The notes: a model not told the origin generated them from the sequence alone. A stretch of 8,319 nt of DNA from Allobosea sp. (GCA_021732895.1 JAKFWE010000137.1:1-8319), one strand, 5' to 3'. Positions 1 through 6,143 are shown, numbered from the stretch's first letter. A program made the numbers and translations.

Positions 1-506
1 GCTTCGTGGCGCTGCGCTATTTCAACGTCGCCGGGGCCGACCCGGGGGGACGTTCCGGCTAGTCCTCGGCGCGCGCCACGCACCTGATCAAGGTCGCTAG
101 CCAGGCGGCGATCGGCCAGCGCCCGGGCCTCGAGATTTTCGGGACGGATTATCCGACGGCCGACGGCACCTGCGTGCGCGACTACGTCCACGTCACCGAT
201 CTCGCGCTGGCGCATCTGGCGGCGCTCGACCATCTGCGCGCCGGCGGCGGCAACCTGACTTTGAACTGCGGCTACGGCCGGGGCTTCTCGGTCAACGAGG
301 TGATCGCGGTGGTCAAGCAGGTCTCGGGCGTCGATTTTCCGGTGACGCTGTCGCCGCGCCGCGCCGGCGATCCGGCCATGCTGGTCGGCAAGGCCGACCG
401 GATCCGCAGCGAGCTCGGCTGGGCGCCGCGCCATGACGACCTGACAGGCATCGTGCGCGACGCGCTGGCCTGGGAGCAGGCGCTGATCCGGCGCAACAGC
501 GCCTGA
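1..506 (+). pseudogene. galE: UDP-glucose 4-epimerase (GalE), C-terminal part, interrupted by an in-frame amber stop
   Basis: GalE interconverts UDP-glucose and UDP-galactose with tightly bound NAD in the cytoplasm, supplying galactose for surface polysaccharides. The window opens inside the gene. Reading from base 3 gives ALRYFNVAGADPGGRSG, then TAG at 60-62, then SSARATHLIKVASQAAIGQRPG, the hallmark IFGTDYPTADGTCVRDYVHV and the C-terminal block LSPRRAGDPAMLVGKADRI, ending at TGA 504-506. These blocks are collinear with typical GalE and in one frame on both sides of the stop, so there is no frameshift. The family usually has Gln (GQS) at the stop position, so a single CAG to TAG change explains it. 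A restart downstream (GTG at 174) would lack the Rossmann fold and the catalytic Ser/Tyr/Lys, so that product should be inactive. It could be a genuine pseudogene, a sequencing error or a suppressed amber codon. The family assignment is secure; inactivity is an inference. Confidence 0.85.
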
Positions 507-517
507 TTGGCGCGCGC

Positions 518-532
518 TTAAGGCTCGGTTAA
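518..532 (+). promoter_or_regulatory. CtrA-type binding box, TTAA-N7-TTAA
   Basis: The sequence is TTAA (518-521), seven bases GGCTCGG, then TTAA (529-532) followed by AC. This is an exact match to the alphaproteobacterial cell-cycle regulator CtrA consensus TTAA-N7-TTAA(C). It lies in the 91-bp gap after galE and 66 bp before the transglycosylase start. Such an AT-rich pair with exact spacing is unexpected by chance in this GC-rich sequence. I see no convincing -10 element downstream, so whether CtrA activates or represses cannot be read. Confidence 0.55.
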
Positions 533-597
533 ACTTGTTGAGGCGCTGTTGGGCGATCGCTCCTTCCTCCTTCAGCAGCCGCAGCGAGGGTTCGTCC

Positions 598-1851
598 ATG
601 CGCCGCCTGACCATTCTGATCGCCGCCAGCGCCCTCGCCGGCTGCGTTCCGGCCACCTCGCAGGTGACCGGCTCCGTCACGGCTTCGGCGCCGCGCGCGC
701 AGGCTGCGCAGGCGACGCCCCGGCCGGCCGGCGCGACGCAGGGCGCCTTCGCCGGCTTCGTGCAGAAGCTCTGGCCGCTGGCCCAGGCGCGCGGGGTCTC
801 GCGCAAGACCTTCGACCTCGCCTTCGCCGGCGTCACGCCCGACCCCTCGCTCCTGGCGCTGACCCGCAAGCAGTCCGAGTTCGTCGCGCCGATCTGGAGC
901 TATCTCGACAGCGCCGTCGGCGGCTCGCGGATTTCGCGCGGGCGGGAGGCCGCGACGCGCCATGCCGGCATCCTCTCCCAGATCGAGGCGCGCTATGGCG
1001 TGCCCGGCGAGATCGTGCTCGGAATCTGGGGCATGGAGACGAATTACGGCTCCTTCACCGGCAACAAGGACACGATCCGCTCGCTGGCGACGCTGGCGCA
1101 TCTGCGCTATCGCGGCGACTTCTTCCGCGACGAGCTTCTGACCGCGCTCGAACTGATCGAGAAAGGCCATGTCGAGCGCGCCGAGTTGCGCGGCTCCTGG
1201 GCCGGCGCGATGGGCCAGACCCAGTTCATGCCCTCGAGCTACATGAAATACGCCGTCGATTTCACCGGCGACGGCCATGCCGACATCTGGACCTCGACCG
1301 GCGACGCGCTGGCCTCGACCGCCAATTATCTCAAGGGCTACGGCTGGATTCCCGGCCTGCCCTGGGGCATCGAGGTGACGCTGCCCGCCGGCTACGACCA
1401 CAAGGTCGGCAAGGCGAGTTTCTCGGCCTTCGCCTCGGCCGGCGTCCGGCGCGCCGACGGGCAGGCCCTGCCCCGTTCCGGCGAAGGCCGGCTGTTCTAC
1501 CCCGCCGGCCATGGCGGCCCGGTGATGCTGCTGACGCAGAATTTCGACGTCATCAAGAAATACAACTCGTCGGACGCCTATGCGCTGGCGGTCGGCCATC
1601 TCGGCGACCGGATCGGCGGCGGCGGCGCGCTCCAGGCTGGCTGGCCGACCAAGGCTCCGCGTCTCGACTTCGCCGGCACGAAGGATTTGCAGTTGCGGCT
1701 GAAGCGCCTCGGCCTCTACGACCACGACGCGGACGGGAGGATCGGCACCGGCACCCGCGAGGCGGTGCGCCAGTACCAGCTCCAGGCCGGCCAGATCCCG
1801 GACGGCTACCCGACGCCGGCGCTGCTCGCGCGGCTGCGCGGGGCGCGCTGA
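598..1851 (+). CDS. MltB-family lytic murein transglycosylase, lipoprotein
   Basis: This enzyme cleaves the MurNAc-GlcNAc bond of peptidoglycan to leave 1,6-anhydro-MurNAc, for wall remodelling in the periplasm. The 417-residue protein begins with a lipoprotein signal (MRRLTILIAASALAGC) with lipobox L13-A14-G15 and lipidated Cys16. A low-complexity Ala/Pro linker follows (about 17-48). The SLT_2/MltB catalytic domain spans about 50-340, with the signature GIWGMETNYGSFTG placing the catalytic Glu at 147 (codon 1036-1038), and the AGAMGQTQFMPSSY block at 202-215. A peptidoglycan-binding_1 domain closes the protein (about 360-413). The ATG at 598 is preferred to the in-frame TTG at 535: it puts the signal peptide exactly at the N terminus and has AGCGAGGG just upstream. 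Its 3' end faces yacG across 21 bp. The CtrA-like box upstream suggests cell-cycle control. The exact paralogue name is uncertain, so no symbol is given. Confidence 0.95.
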   Translation: MRRLTILIAASALAGCVPATSQVTGSVTASAPRAQAAQATPRPAGATQGAFAGFVQKLWPLAQARGVSRKTFDLAFAGVTPDPSLLALTRKQSEFVAPIWSYLDSAVGGSRISRGREAATRHAGILSQIEARYGVPGEIVLGIWGMETNYGSFTGNKDTIRSLATLAHLRYRGDFFRDELLTALELIEKGHVERAELRGSWAGAMGQTQFMPSSYMKYAVDFTGDGHADIWTSTGDALASTANYLKGYGWIPGLPWGIEVTLPAGYDHKVGKASFSAFASAGVRRADGQALPRSGEGRLFYPAGHGGPVMLLTQNFDVIKKYNSSDAYALAVGHLGDRIGGGGALQAGWPTKAPRLDFAGTKDLQLRLKRLGLYDHDADGRIGTGTREAVRQYQLQAGQIPDGYPTPALLARLRGAR

Positions 1852-1872
1852 GCGCCTTGGCCCGTCGCCGGA

Positions 1873-2079
1873 TCAGCGGTCCTCGCCTTCCCGTCCAGGA
1901 GGCGCGTCCTCGTCCTCCTCGACCGGTTCGCCAGGGATCACATAGCTTCCCTTGAGCCAGCGGCCGAGGTCGATATCGGCGCAGCGGGACGAGCAGAACG
2001 GCTTGTAGCGCGGCGATCCCGGCTTGCCGCAGATCGGGCAGGGCCTGAGCCCGGGCGCGGCTTCGTCCGTCTCAGCCAT
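1873..2079 (-). CDS. yacG: YacG-type zinc-ribbon protein (DNA gyrase inhibitor family)
   Basis: YacG proteins are tiny zinc-binding proteins; the E. coli member binds GyrB and inhibits DNA gyrase. The 68-residue protein carries the zinc ribbon C14-x2-C17-x11-C29-x3-C33 (CPIC ... FCSSRC), followed by the family block ADIDLGRWLKGSYVIPGEP, then an acidic, probably disordered tail (EEDEDAPPGREGEDR). The start at 2079 gives the family's usual length; a longer frame reaching 2256 only reads through the SDR gene in another frame. The ATG lies inside the end of the upstream SDR gene, overlapping by 8 bp (2072-2079), which suggests co-transcription and translational coupling. In other Hyphomicrobiales I recall yacG beside maf-type genes, so the SDR partner looks local. 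Gyrase inhibition here is inferred from the family only. Confidence 0.93.
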   Translation of the reverse strand: MAETDEAAPGLRPCPICGKPGSPRYKPFCSSRCADIDLGRWLKGSYVIPGEPVEEDEDAPPGREGEDR

Positions 2080-2893
2080 GCTTGAGCGTGATGCCTCCAT
2101 CGACGACGAGCTCCAGCCCGGTGACATAGCGCGCCTCGTCGCTCGCGAGAAACAGCGCGGCATGGGCGACGTCCCAGGCCTCGCCCATATGGCCCATCGG
2201 CACCTGCGCGTCGTGGGCCGCCCACATCGCCTCGATCTCGCCCTCGCGCTGGGCACCCGAGAAGCCGGCTGAATGCGCGACCGTCGGCGTCTTCATCAGG
2301 CCGGGCAGGACCGCGTTCACCCGAATCTTCTGATGGGCGTACTGGGCGGCCGTGGTGCGGGTGAGCTGGTTCAGCGCGGCTTTCGTGGCGGCGAAGCTGG
2401 CGTAGGGCAGGCCGCCATGGCGGATCGCCGCGATGGACGAGATGTTGATGATCGAGCCGCCCTCGCCGCTCTCCTCGAACTGGCGCTGCATCACCGGGAT
2501 GACGTGCTTCATCGCCAGGAAGGCGCCGGTCAGGTTGATCCTGAAGACCCGGTCCCAGACCGCCTCCTCGAGCTCGACCACGCCGCCGGGCTCGGCGATG
2601 CCGACATTGTTGTCGAGGATGTCGATGCGGCCATAGCGCCCGAGCGCCCGGCCGACGAGGTCGGCGACGGCGTCGCCGCTGGTGACGTCGGCCTCGACCG
2701 CGAAGGCCTGGCCGCCCTCGTTCTGGATGATGGCGGCGGTCTCCTCGGCCGCGTCGCGGTTGATGTCGGCGCAGATCACCCTGGCGCCCTCGCGGGCGAA
2801 CACCGTCGCGGTCGCCTTGCCGTTGCCCCAGCCCGGGCCGATCGACCCCGCGCCGGCCACGATCGCGACCTTGCCCCTCAGACGTCCGCTCAT
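2072..2893 (-). CDS. Short-chain dehydrogenase/reductase with Phe at the catalytic Tyr position
   Basis: This is a classical SDR, a Rossmann-fold NAD(P)(H)-dependent oxidoreductase, of 273 residues. Visible features are the Gly-rich cofactor loop GAGSIGPGWGNG (14-25), Asp43 at the end of strand 2 (favouring NAD over NADP), DILDNNVG (91-98), the structural Asn120 in RINLTG, NISS with the presumed catalytic Ser153, and the C-terminal GLELVVDGG. The YxxxK motif reads F167-A-A-T-K171: codon 2393-2395 gives TTC (Phe) where Tyr is expected, while Lys171 is intact and a Tyr lies at 164. The ATG at 2893 begins with the typical MSGRLRGKVAIV and has GGAGGAG 9 bases upstream; an in-frame extension to 3022 is low-complexity and lacks family features. 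It overlaps yacG downstream and diverges from the ABC exporter gene. The substrate cannot be deduced. The enzyme may be impaired, may use Tyr164, or may have a non-catalytic role. Confidence 0.92.
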   Translation of the reverse strand: MSGRLRGKVAIVAGAGSIGPGWGNGKATATVFAREGARVICADINRDAAEETAAIIQNEGGQAFAVEADVTSGDAVADLVGRALGRYGRIDILDNNVGIAEPGGVVELEEAVWDRVFRINLTGAFLAMKHVIPVMQRQFEESGEGGSIINISSIAAIRHGGLPYASFAATKAALNQLTRTTAAQYAHQKIRVNAVLPGLMKTPTVAHSAGFSGAQREGEIEAMWAAHDAQVPMGHMGEAWDVAHAALFLASDEARYVTGLELVVDGGITLKHG

Positions 2894-2924
2894 CCGCCTC
2901 GTCTCCTCCGGCGCGCCTTGTGAG

Positions 2925-2946
2925 CCTGCGCGCTCCGGCGCGCAGG
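2925..2946. repeat. Strong hairpin in the SDR 5' leader region
   Basis: CCTGCGCGC (2925-2933), loop TCCG, then GCGCGCAGG (2938-2946): a perfect 9-bp GC-rich stem with a 4-base loop, about 31 bases upstream of the SDR start. There is no T-run on either strand, so it is not a standard intrinsic terminator. If transcribed it would form a stable stem close to the ribosome binding site. Confidence 0.5.
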
Positions 2947-2984
2947 ATCGGGCCTCGGGCCGTCCGGGGCAAGTGCCAGCCTTC

Positions 2985-3009
2985 GCGCGCCCGCGGCGCG
3001 CAGCTGCGC
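2985..3009. repeat. Overlapping GC-rich palindromes in the divergent intergenic region
   Basis: GCGCGCC (2985-2991), loop CGC, GGCGCGC (2995-3001) is overlapped by a perfect 12-bp palindrome GCGCAGCTGCGC (2998-3009). High GC makes such palindromes commoner by chance, so function is uncertain. Confidence 0.3.
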
Positions 3010-3022
3010 TCAGGGCGCGCAT

Positions 3023-3040
3023 GCATTCGCCCGCGAATGC
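3023..3040. promoter_or_regulatory. Operator-like inverted repeat between divergent SDR and ABC exporter genes
   Basis: GCATTCGC (3023-3030), spacer CC, GCGAATGC (3033-3040): perfect 8-bp arms with a 2-base spacer, centred about 43 bases upstream of the ABC exporter start. It is more AT-rich than its surroundings and has the geometry of a dimeric repressor operator. It is followed by TATAC (3044-3048), a weak -10-like string. No regulator gene is adjacent, so the binding protein is unknown. Confidence 0.4.
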
Positions 3041-3074
3041 GCCTATACCCGCCCGGCAACCTGGAATCGTTTGA

Positions 3075-4988
3075 ATGTCCCCGCCTGCCGCGCCCGCCCC
3101 GGCGCCCGCTCTTTCGCCATCGGCCCTGCTACGGCCCGGCTCCGGTTTCGTCGCGACCTTCCGGGCGCTGTGGCCCTATCTCTGGCCGCCGGACCGGGCC
3201 GATCTGCGCCGCCGCGTCGTGCTCGCCTTCGTGCTGCTGGTGATCGGCCGCGTCGTGCTGATGGGCGTGCCCTTCACCTTCAAATGGGCGACCGACGCGC
3301 TGGCCAACACGGCGTCGAGCCTGCAGAACTGGCTGCCCTGGCTCGTCGGGGCGCCGCTGGCGCTGACGGTGATCTACGGGCTGTCGCGCGTCGGCTCGGC
3401 CGCCTTCATCCAGTTGCGCGACGCGCTGTTCGCGCCGGTCTTCATGCACGCGGTGCGCACGCTGGCGCTCCAGACCTTCGGCCACCTGCACCATCTTTCG
3501 CTGCGCTTCCATCTCGAACGCAAGACCGGCGGACTGACGCGCGTGCTGGAGCGCGGGCGCAACGGCATCGAGGAGATGGTCAGGCTCGGCCTCAACCAGC
3601 TCGTGCCGGTGGTGATCGAGCTCGCTTTGATCATCGCCGTGCTGCTGGCGATCTTCGACTGGGTCTACGTCGTCGTGCTGGTCGTGATGGTGACGACCTA
3701 CATGGCCTACACGATCAAGGCGACGGAATGGCGCATCGCCATCCGCACCGCCATGAACGAGAGCGACACCGACGCCAACTCGAAGGCGATCGACTCGCTG
3801 CTGAACTACGAGACGGTGAAGTATTTCGGGGCCGAGGCGCGCGAGACCGCACGCTACGACGTCGCCATGGCGCGCTACGAGCGCAACTCCGTGAAGGCCT
3901 ATTCCTCGCTGGCCTGGCTCAATTTCGGCCAGGCCGCGATCTTCGCAGCCGGCCTGACCATCTCGATGGCCATGGCGGTGCGCGGCTTCCGCGCCGGCAC
4001 CCACACCGTCGGCGACTTTGTGCTGATCAACGCGATGCTGATCCAGCTCTACCAGCCGCTGAACTTCATGGGCACGGTCTATCGCGAGATCAAACAGGCG
4101 ACGCTGGACATTGAGCAGATGTTCTCGCTGATCGGCCGCGATCCGGAAATCCGCGACAGGCCCGGCGCGCCGCCGCTGGGCACGCCGGCCGGCGAGGTCG
4201 TGTTCGAGGACGTGCATTTCGCCTACATCCCAGAGCGGCCGATCCTCAGGGGCGTCTCCTTCACCGTGCCGCCGGGCAAGACGATCGCCATCGTCGGCCC
4301 GTCGGGCGCGGGAAAATCGACAATCTCGCGGCTGCTGTTCCGGTTCTACGAGCCGCAAGCGGGGCGCATCCTGATCGACGGGCAGCCGATCGCCGATGTC
4401 CAGCAGATTTCGCTGCGCGCCGCCATCGGCATGGTTCCGCAGGACACCGTGCTGTTCAACGACACGATCGAATACAACATCCGCTACGGCCGGCCCGAGG
4501 CTAGCGCGGCCGAGGTCGAGGAGGCGGCGCGGCTGGCGCAGATCGACCGCTTCATCAAGTCGCTGCCGGAGGGTTACGCGACCTCGGTCGGCGAGCGCGG
4601 CCTGAAGCTCTCGGGCGGCGAAAAGCAGCGCGTCGCCATCGCCCGCACCATCCTGAAAGGGCCGCCGATCCTCGTGCTCGACGAGGCGACCTCGGCGCTG
4701 GATTCCTTCACCGAGAAGGAGATCCAGGACGCGCTCGACCGGGTCAGCGAGGGCCGCACCACGCTCGTCATCGCCCACCGCCTCTCGACCGTGATCAACG
4801 CCGACGAGATCATCGTGCTCGACAAGGGGCTGATCGCCGAGCGCGGCAGCCATCCGGCGCTCCTGGCCGCGAACGGCGTCTACGCCGCGATGTGGAACCG
4901 CCAGCGCCAGATCGACGAGGCCAAGGCGACGCTCAGGCAGGCGGCGGAGGCTGAAGCGCCGAGCGTTCGGGTGAGCCTGTCAGGGTGA
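3075..4988 (+). CDS. Atm1-type half ABC exporter (permease-ATPase fusion)
   Basis: The 637-residue half-transporter is expected to dimerise in the inner membrane. Relatives (mitochondrial Atm1/ABCB7, bacterial Atm1 and HMT1-like proteins) export glutathione- or metal-linked compounds and contribute to Fe-S or heavy-metal homeostasis. The membrane domain (about 45-340, six helices expected) contains Atm1-like blocks: LHHLSLRFHLERKTGGLTR (138-156), DSLLNYETVKYFGAE (240-254) and INAMLIQLYQPLNFMGTVYR (318-337). The nucleotide-binding domain (about 375-610) is intact: Walker A GPSGAGKST (408-416), Q-loop Gln456, signature LSGGEKQR (512-519), Walker B ILVLDE (532-537) and H-loop His568. The Pro/Ala-rich N terminus is variable. 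The ATG at 3075 has only a weak GGAA upstream. It diverges from the SDR gene across 181 bp. In some rhizobia its orthologue sits by psd-pssA; here about 1.25 kb intervenes. The transported substrate is inferred. Confidence 0.93.
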   Translation: MSPPAAPAPAPALSPSALLRPGSGFVATFRALWPYLWPPDRADLRRRVVLAFVLLVIGRVVLMGVPFTFKWATDALANTASSLQNWLPWLVGAPLALTVIYGLSRVGSAAFIQLRDALFAPVFMHAVRTLALQTFGHLHHLSLRFHLERKTGGLTRVLERGRNGIEEMVRLGLNQLVPVVIELALIIAVLLAIFDWVYVVVLVVMVTTYMAYTIKATEWRIAIRTAMNESDTDANSKAIDSLLNYETVKYFGAEARETARYDVAMARYERNSVKAYSSLAWLNFGQAAIFAAGLTISMAMAVRGFRAGTHTVGDFVLINAMLIQLYQPLNFMGTVYREIKQATLDIEQMFSLIGRDPEIRDRPGAPPLGTPAGEVVFEDVHFAYIPERPILRGVSFTVPPGKTIAIVGPSGAGKSTISRLLFRFYEPQAGRILIDGQPIADVQQISLRAAIGMVPQDTVLFNDTIEYNIRYGRPEASAAEVEEAARLAQIDRFIKSLPEGYATSVGERGLKLSGGEKQRVAIARTILKGPPILVLDEATSALDSFTEKEIQDALDRVSEGRTTLVIAHRLSTVINADEIIVLDKGLIAERGSHPALLAANGVYAAMWNRQRQIDEAKATLRQAAEAEAPSVRVSLSG

Positions 4989-5003
4989 ATGGTGCGCCGA
5001 TTT

Positions 5004-5115
5004 CCGTCAGCGCCGAGCCTGACCCGAGATCGCATTCCGGCCGCTGACGGCAGAACCTGCTGGCCAGCCCGCCTTCCGATCCGTCAGAGTGCGTCCGTCC
5101 AGGCAGATCGCCTGG
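5004..5115 (+). promoter_or_regulatory. Structured leader with mutually exclusive hairpins upstream of a membrane protein gene
   Basis: CCGTCAGCG (5004-5012) pairs perfectly with CGCTGACGG (5042-5050). The core of that second arm, CTGACGG (5044-5050), can instead pair with a second CCGTCAG copy at 5081-5087. A third hairpin, CCAGGC (5099-5104), loop AGATC, GCCTGG (5110-5115), ends 23 bases before the ATG at 5139. Two alternative pairings for one arm resemble an attenuator, but there is no poly-T tract and no recognised riboswitch class. It could equally be the 3' structure of the upstream ABC gene. Confidence 0.35.
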
Positions 5116-5138
5116 GTTGAACAGGCGGGGGCCTTCTC

Positions 5139-5630
5139 ATGTTCGATCCGACCACGCTCGTAGGCTTTCACACCTGGCTCAGCCTGATCGCGATCGCCGC
5201 AGGATTCCCGGTTGCTGCGGCCATGCTCGACGGCCGGATCAGCCCGCGCTGGAACGGGATCTATCTCTCGACCGCCATCGCCACCAGCGCCACCGGATTC
5301 GCCTTTCCGTTCACCGGCGTCCTGCCCTCGCACATTTTCGGCGTGATCTCGCTGGCGCTCCTGCTGCCGGCTGGATACGGGCTCTACGTCAAGCGGCTGG
5401 AGGGGTCATGGCGGCGCAGCTACGCGATCGCCACGATGATCGCCCTCTACCTGCTCGTCTTTGTGGCGGTGGTGCAGGCCTTCCTGAAGGCTCCGGCGCT
5501 GCAGGCGCTGGCGCCGACACAGACCGAGCCGCCCTTCGCCATCGCCCAGGCGGTGCTGCTGGCGATCTTTGCCGTGCTGACCTGGCTCGCGCAGCGGCGG
5601 TTCGCGGCAGGACGATCGATGACCGCCTGA
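5139..5630 (+). CDS. Small polytopic membrane protein of unknown function
   Basis: I do not recognise this family by name. The 163-residue product is almost entirely hydrophobic, with about five predicted membrane segments near 7-29, 41-57, 63-84, 95-116 and 132-151. A short basic loop lies at 85-94 (KRLEGSWRR) and the C terminus is short and Arg-rich. His11 and His65 fall at the edges of membrane segments, in the strings GFHTWLS and LPSHIFG; such His could bind a cofactor, but that is speculation. The ATG at 5139 follows a G-rich stretch (GGCGGGGG) about 7 bases upstream, a plausible Shine-Dalgarno. The leader is unusually structured. It follows the ABC exporter by 150 bp on the same strand and could be co-transcribed with it. 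Base composition matches its neighbours. That it is a real gene is likely from the regular helix pattern and the ribosome binding site. Confidence 0.8.
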   Translation: MFDPTTLVGFHTWLSLIAIAAGFPVAAAMLDGRISPRWNGIYLSTAIATSATGFAFPFTGVLPSHIFGVISLALLLPAGYGLYVKRLEGSWRRSYAIATMIALYLLVFVAVVQAFLKAPALQALAPTQTEPPFAIAQAVLLAIFAVLTWLAQRRFAAGRSMTA

Positions 5631-5669
5631 CTCGTCGCACCCGATGCGGATGGGGCGCGCGTCGCCTAC

Positions 5670-6012
5670 TCAGTTTCCGCCCGCCGCGCGCCTGGGCACG
5701 CCGGCGCGCCAGGCGCCCAAGTCCTTCGCCCAGAACTTCGCCATCCCGGTGGCGCCGTGGCCGCGCGTTTCCTCGCTGGCCGGAATCAGCAGCAGGCGGG
5801 CGTTCGGCAGGCGCTTCAGCTCGCGCTCCATCACGCCGGTCTCTGGCGGGTTGCGCTCGTCGTCAGCGGCGTTGATCGCCAGCAGCGGAGCGGTGATGGC
5901 GCCGAGCTGCGGGGCGGGATTGTAGTCGCGCGAGGAATCCCACTGGTAGAGAAAGTCGTTGGCGTCGGCGCTGAACGCGGCCGACGCCAATCTTGAGCCT
6001 GTCGTCGAGCGT
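5670..6012 (-). pseudogene. Truncated alpha/beta-hydrolase remnant (homoserine acetyltransferase-like fold)
   Basis: The minus strand from about 5969 down to TGA at 5670-5672 encodes roughly 100 residues that look like the C terminus of an alpha/beta-fold hydrolase of the MetX-like type: DANDFLYQWDSSRDYNPAP, then LLAINAADDERNPPETG (the Asp of the triad), then LIPASEETRGHGATG (the His of the triad). Full-length members run to about 350 residues. The nucleophile-elbow Ser and the whole N-terminal half are missing, and only about 270 bp of repeat-rich sequence lies between the remnant and psd. Just upstream in another frame (6012-5989), TLDDRLKI resembles the segment normally preceding DANDFLYQ, suggesting a frameshift on top of the truncation. 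The frame stays open to 6227, but that extension has no recognisable domain. I conclude it is a decaying gene; a shortened expressed product cannot be excluded. Confidence 0.75.
5959..5990. repeat. Perfect 11-bp inverted repeat at the hydrolase breakpoint
   Basis: TTGGCGTCGGC (5959-5969), 10-base loop, GCCGACGCCAA (5980-5990). The left arm encodes, on the minus strand, the Ala-Asp-Ala-Asn that begins the conserved hydrolase segment. The right arm sits where recognisable homology breaks and the frame shifts. A hairpin could form on either strand, but there is no T-run, so it is a poor terminator. Confidence 0.6.
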
Positions 6013-6042
6013 CCTCGTCGCGTCTCTCCGCGTTCTCGCCCG

Positions 6043-6068
6043 GCGATCCTCCCGGATCGAAGGATCGC
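6043..6068. repeat. 8-bp inverted repeat in the gene-free region before psd
   Basis: GCGATCCT (6043-6050), 10-base spacer, AGGATCGC (6061-6068), perfect arms. It lies in the roughly 270-bp stretch between the hydrolase remnant and psd, where I find no gene. It may be part of an interspersed intergenic repeat or a remnant of the lost gene. Confidence 0.4.
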
Positions 6069-6121
6069 GCCGAACGCCGGGTGGCGCAAGGGTTGGGCCC
6101 GGACGTTGGGTTCGGCCCTCC

Positions 6122-6143
6122 CCTTCCCCCTTGGCGGGGAAGG
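6122..6143. repeat. Hairpin with pyrimidine/purine-biased arms (candidate interspersed intergenic repeat)
   Basis: CCTTCCCC (6122-6129), loop CTTGGC, GGGGAAGG (6136-6143), perfect 8-bp arms about 95 bases before the psd start. C/T-rich then G/A-rich hairpins of this style occur as dispersed intergenic repeats in many alphaproteobacterial genomes. It could also act as a weak terminator or as a structured psd leader; there is no T-run. Confidence 0.45.

Noticed and set aside
174..506. A separate short gene starting at GTG 174
   Set aside because: It is the uninterrupted tail of the galE frame; conserved GalE sequence continues in the same frame upstream to the window edge.
529..1725. 398-residue minus-strand open frame opposite the transglycosylase
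   Set aside because: Low-complexity composition typical of antisense frames in GC-rich genes; no recognisable motif or ribosome binding site.
1842..1856. Short hairpin GGCGC/GCGCC over the transglycosylase stop as a terminator
   Set aside because: Only a 5-bp stem with no T-run, common by chance at this GC content.
549..1955. 468-residue plus-strand open frame over the transglycosylase gene
   Set aside because: It is an Arg/Ala-rich out-of-frame shadow with no domain; the frame from 598 has a lipoprotein signal, the catalytic Glu and a peptidoglycan-binding domain.
2273..2923. 216-residue plus-strand open frame opposite the SDR
   Set aside because: Antisense shadow; the SDR frame has clear cofactor and active-site blocks.
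3129..4853. 574-residue minus-strand open frame opposite the ABC exporter
   Set aside because: Asp/Arg/His-rich antisense shadow of a gene with complete ABC motifs; no domain of its own.
5117..5875. 252-residue plus-strand open frame overlapping the small membrane protein
   Set aside because: Arg-rich without helices or motifs; the competing frame from 5139 has five regular membrane segments and a ribosome binding site.
6043..6143. Possible insertion-sequence ends or CRISPR-like repeats before psd
   Set aside because: The two inverted repeats differ in sequence, there is no transposase fragment or target duplication, and there are no regularly spaced direct repeats.
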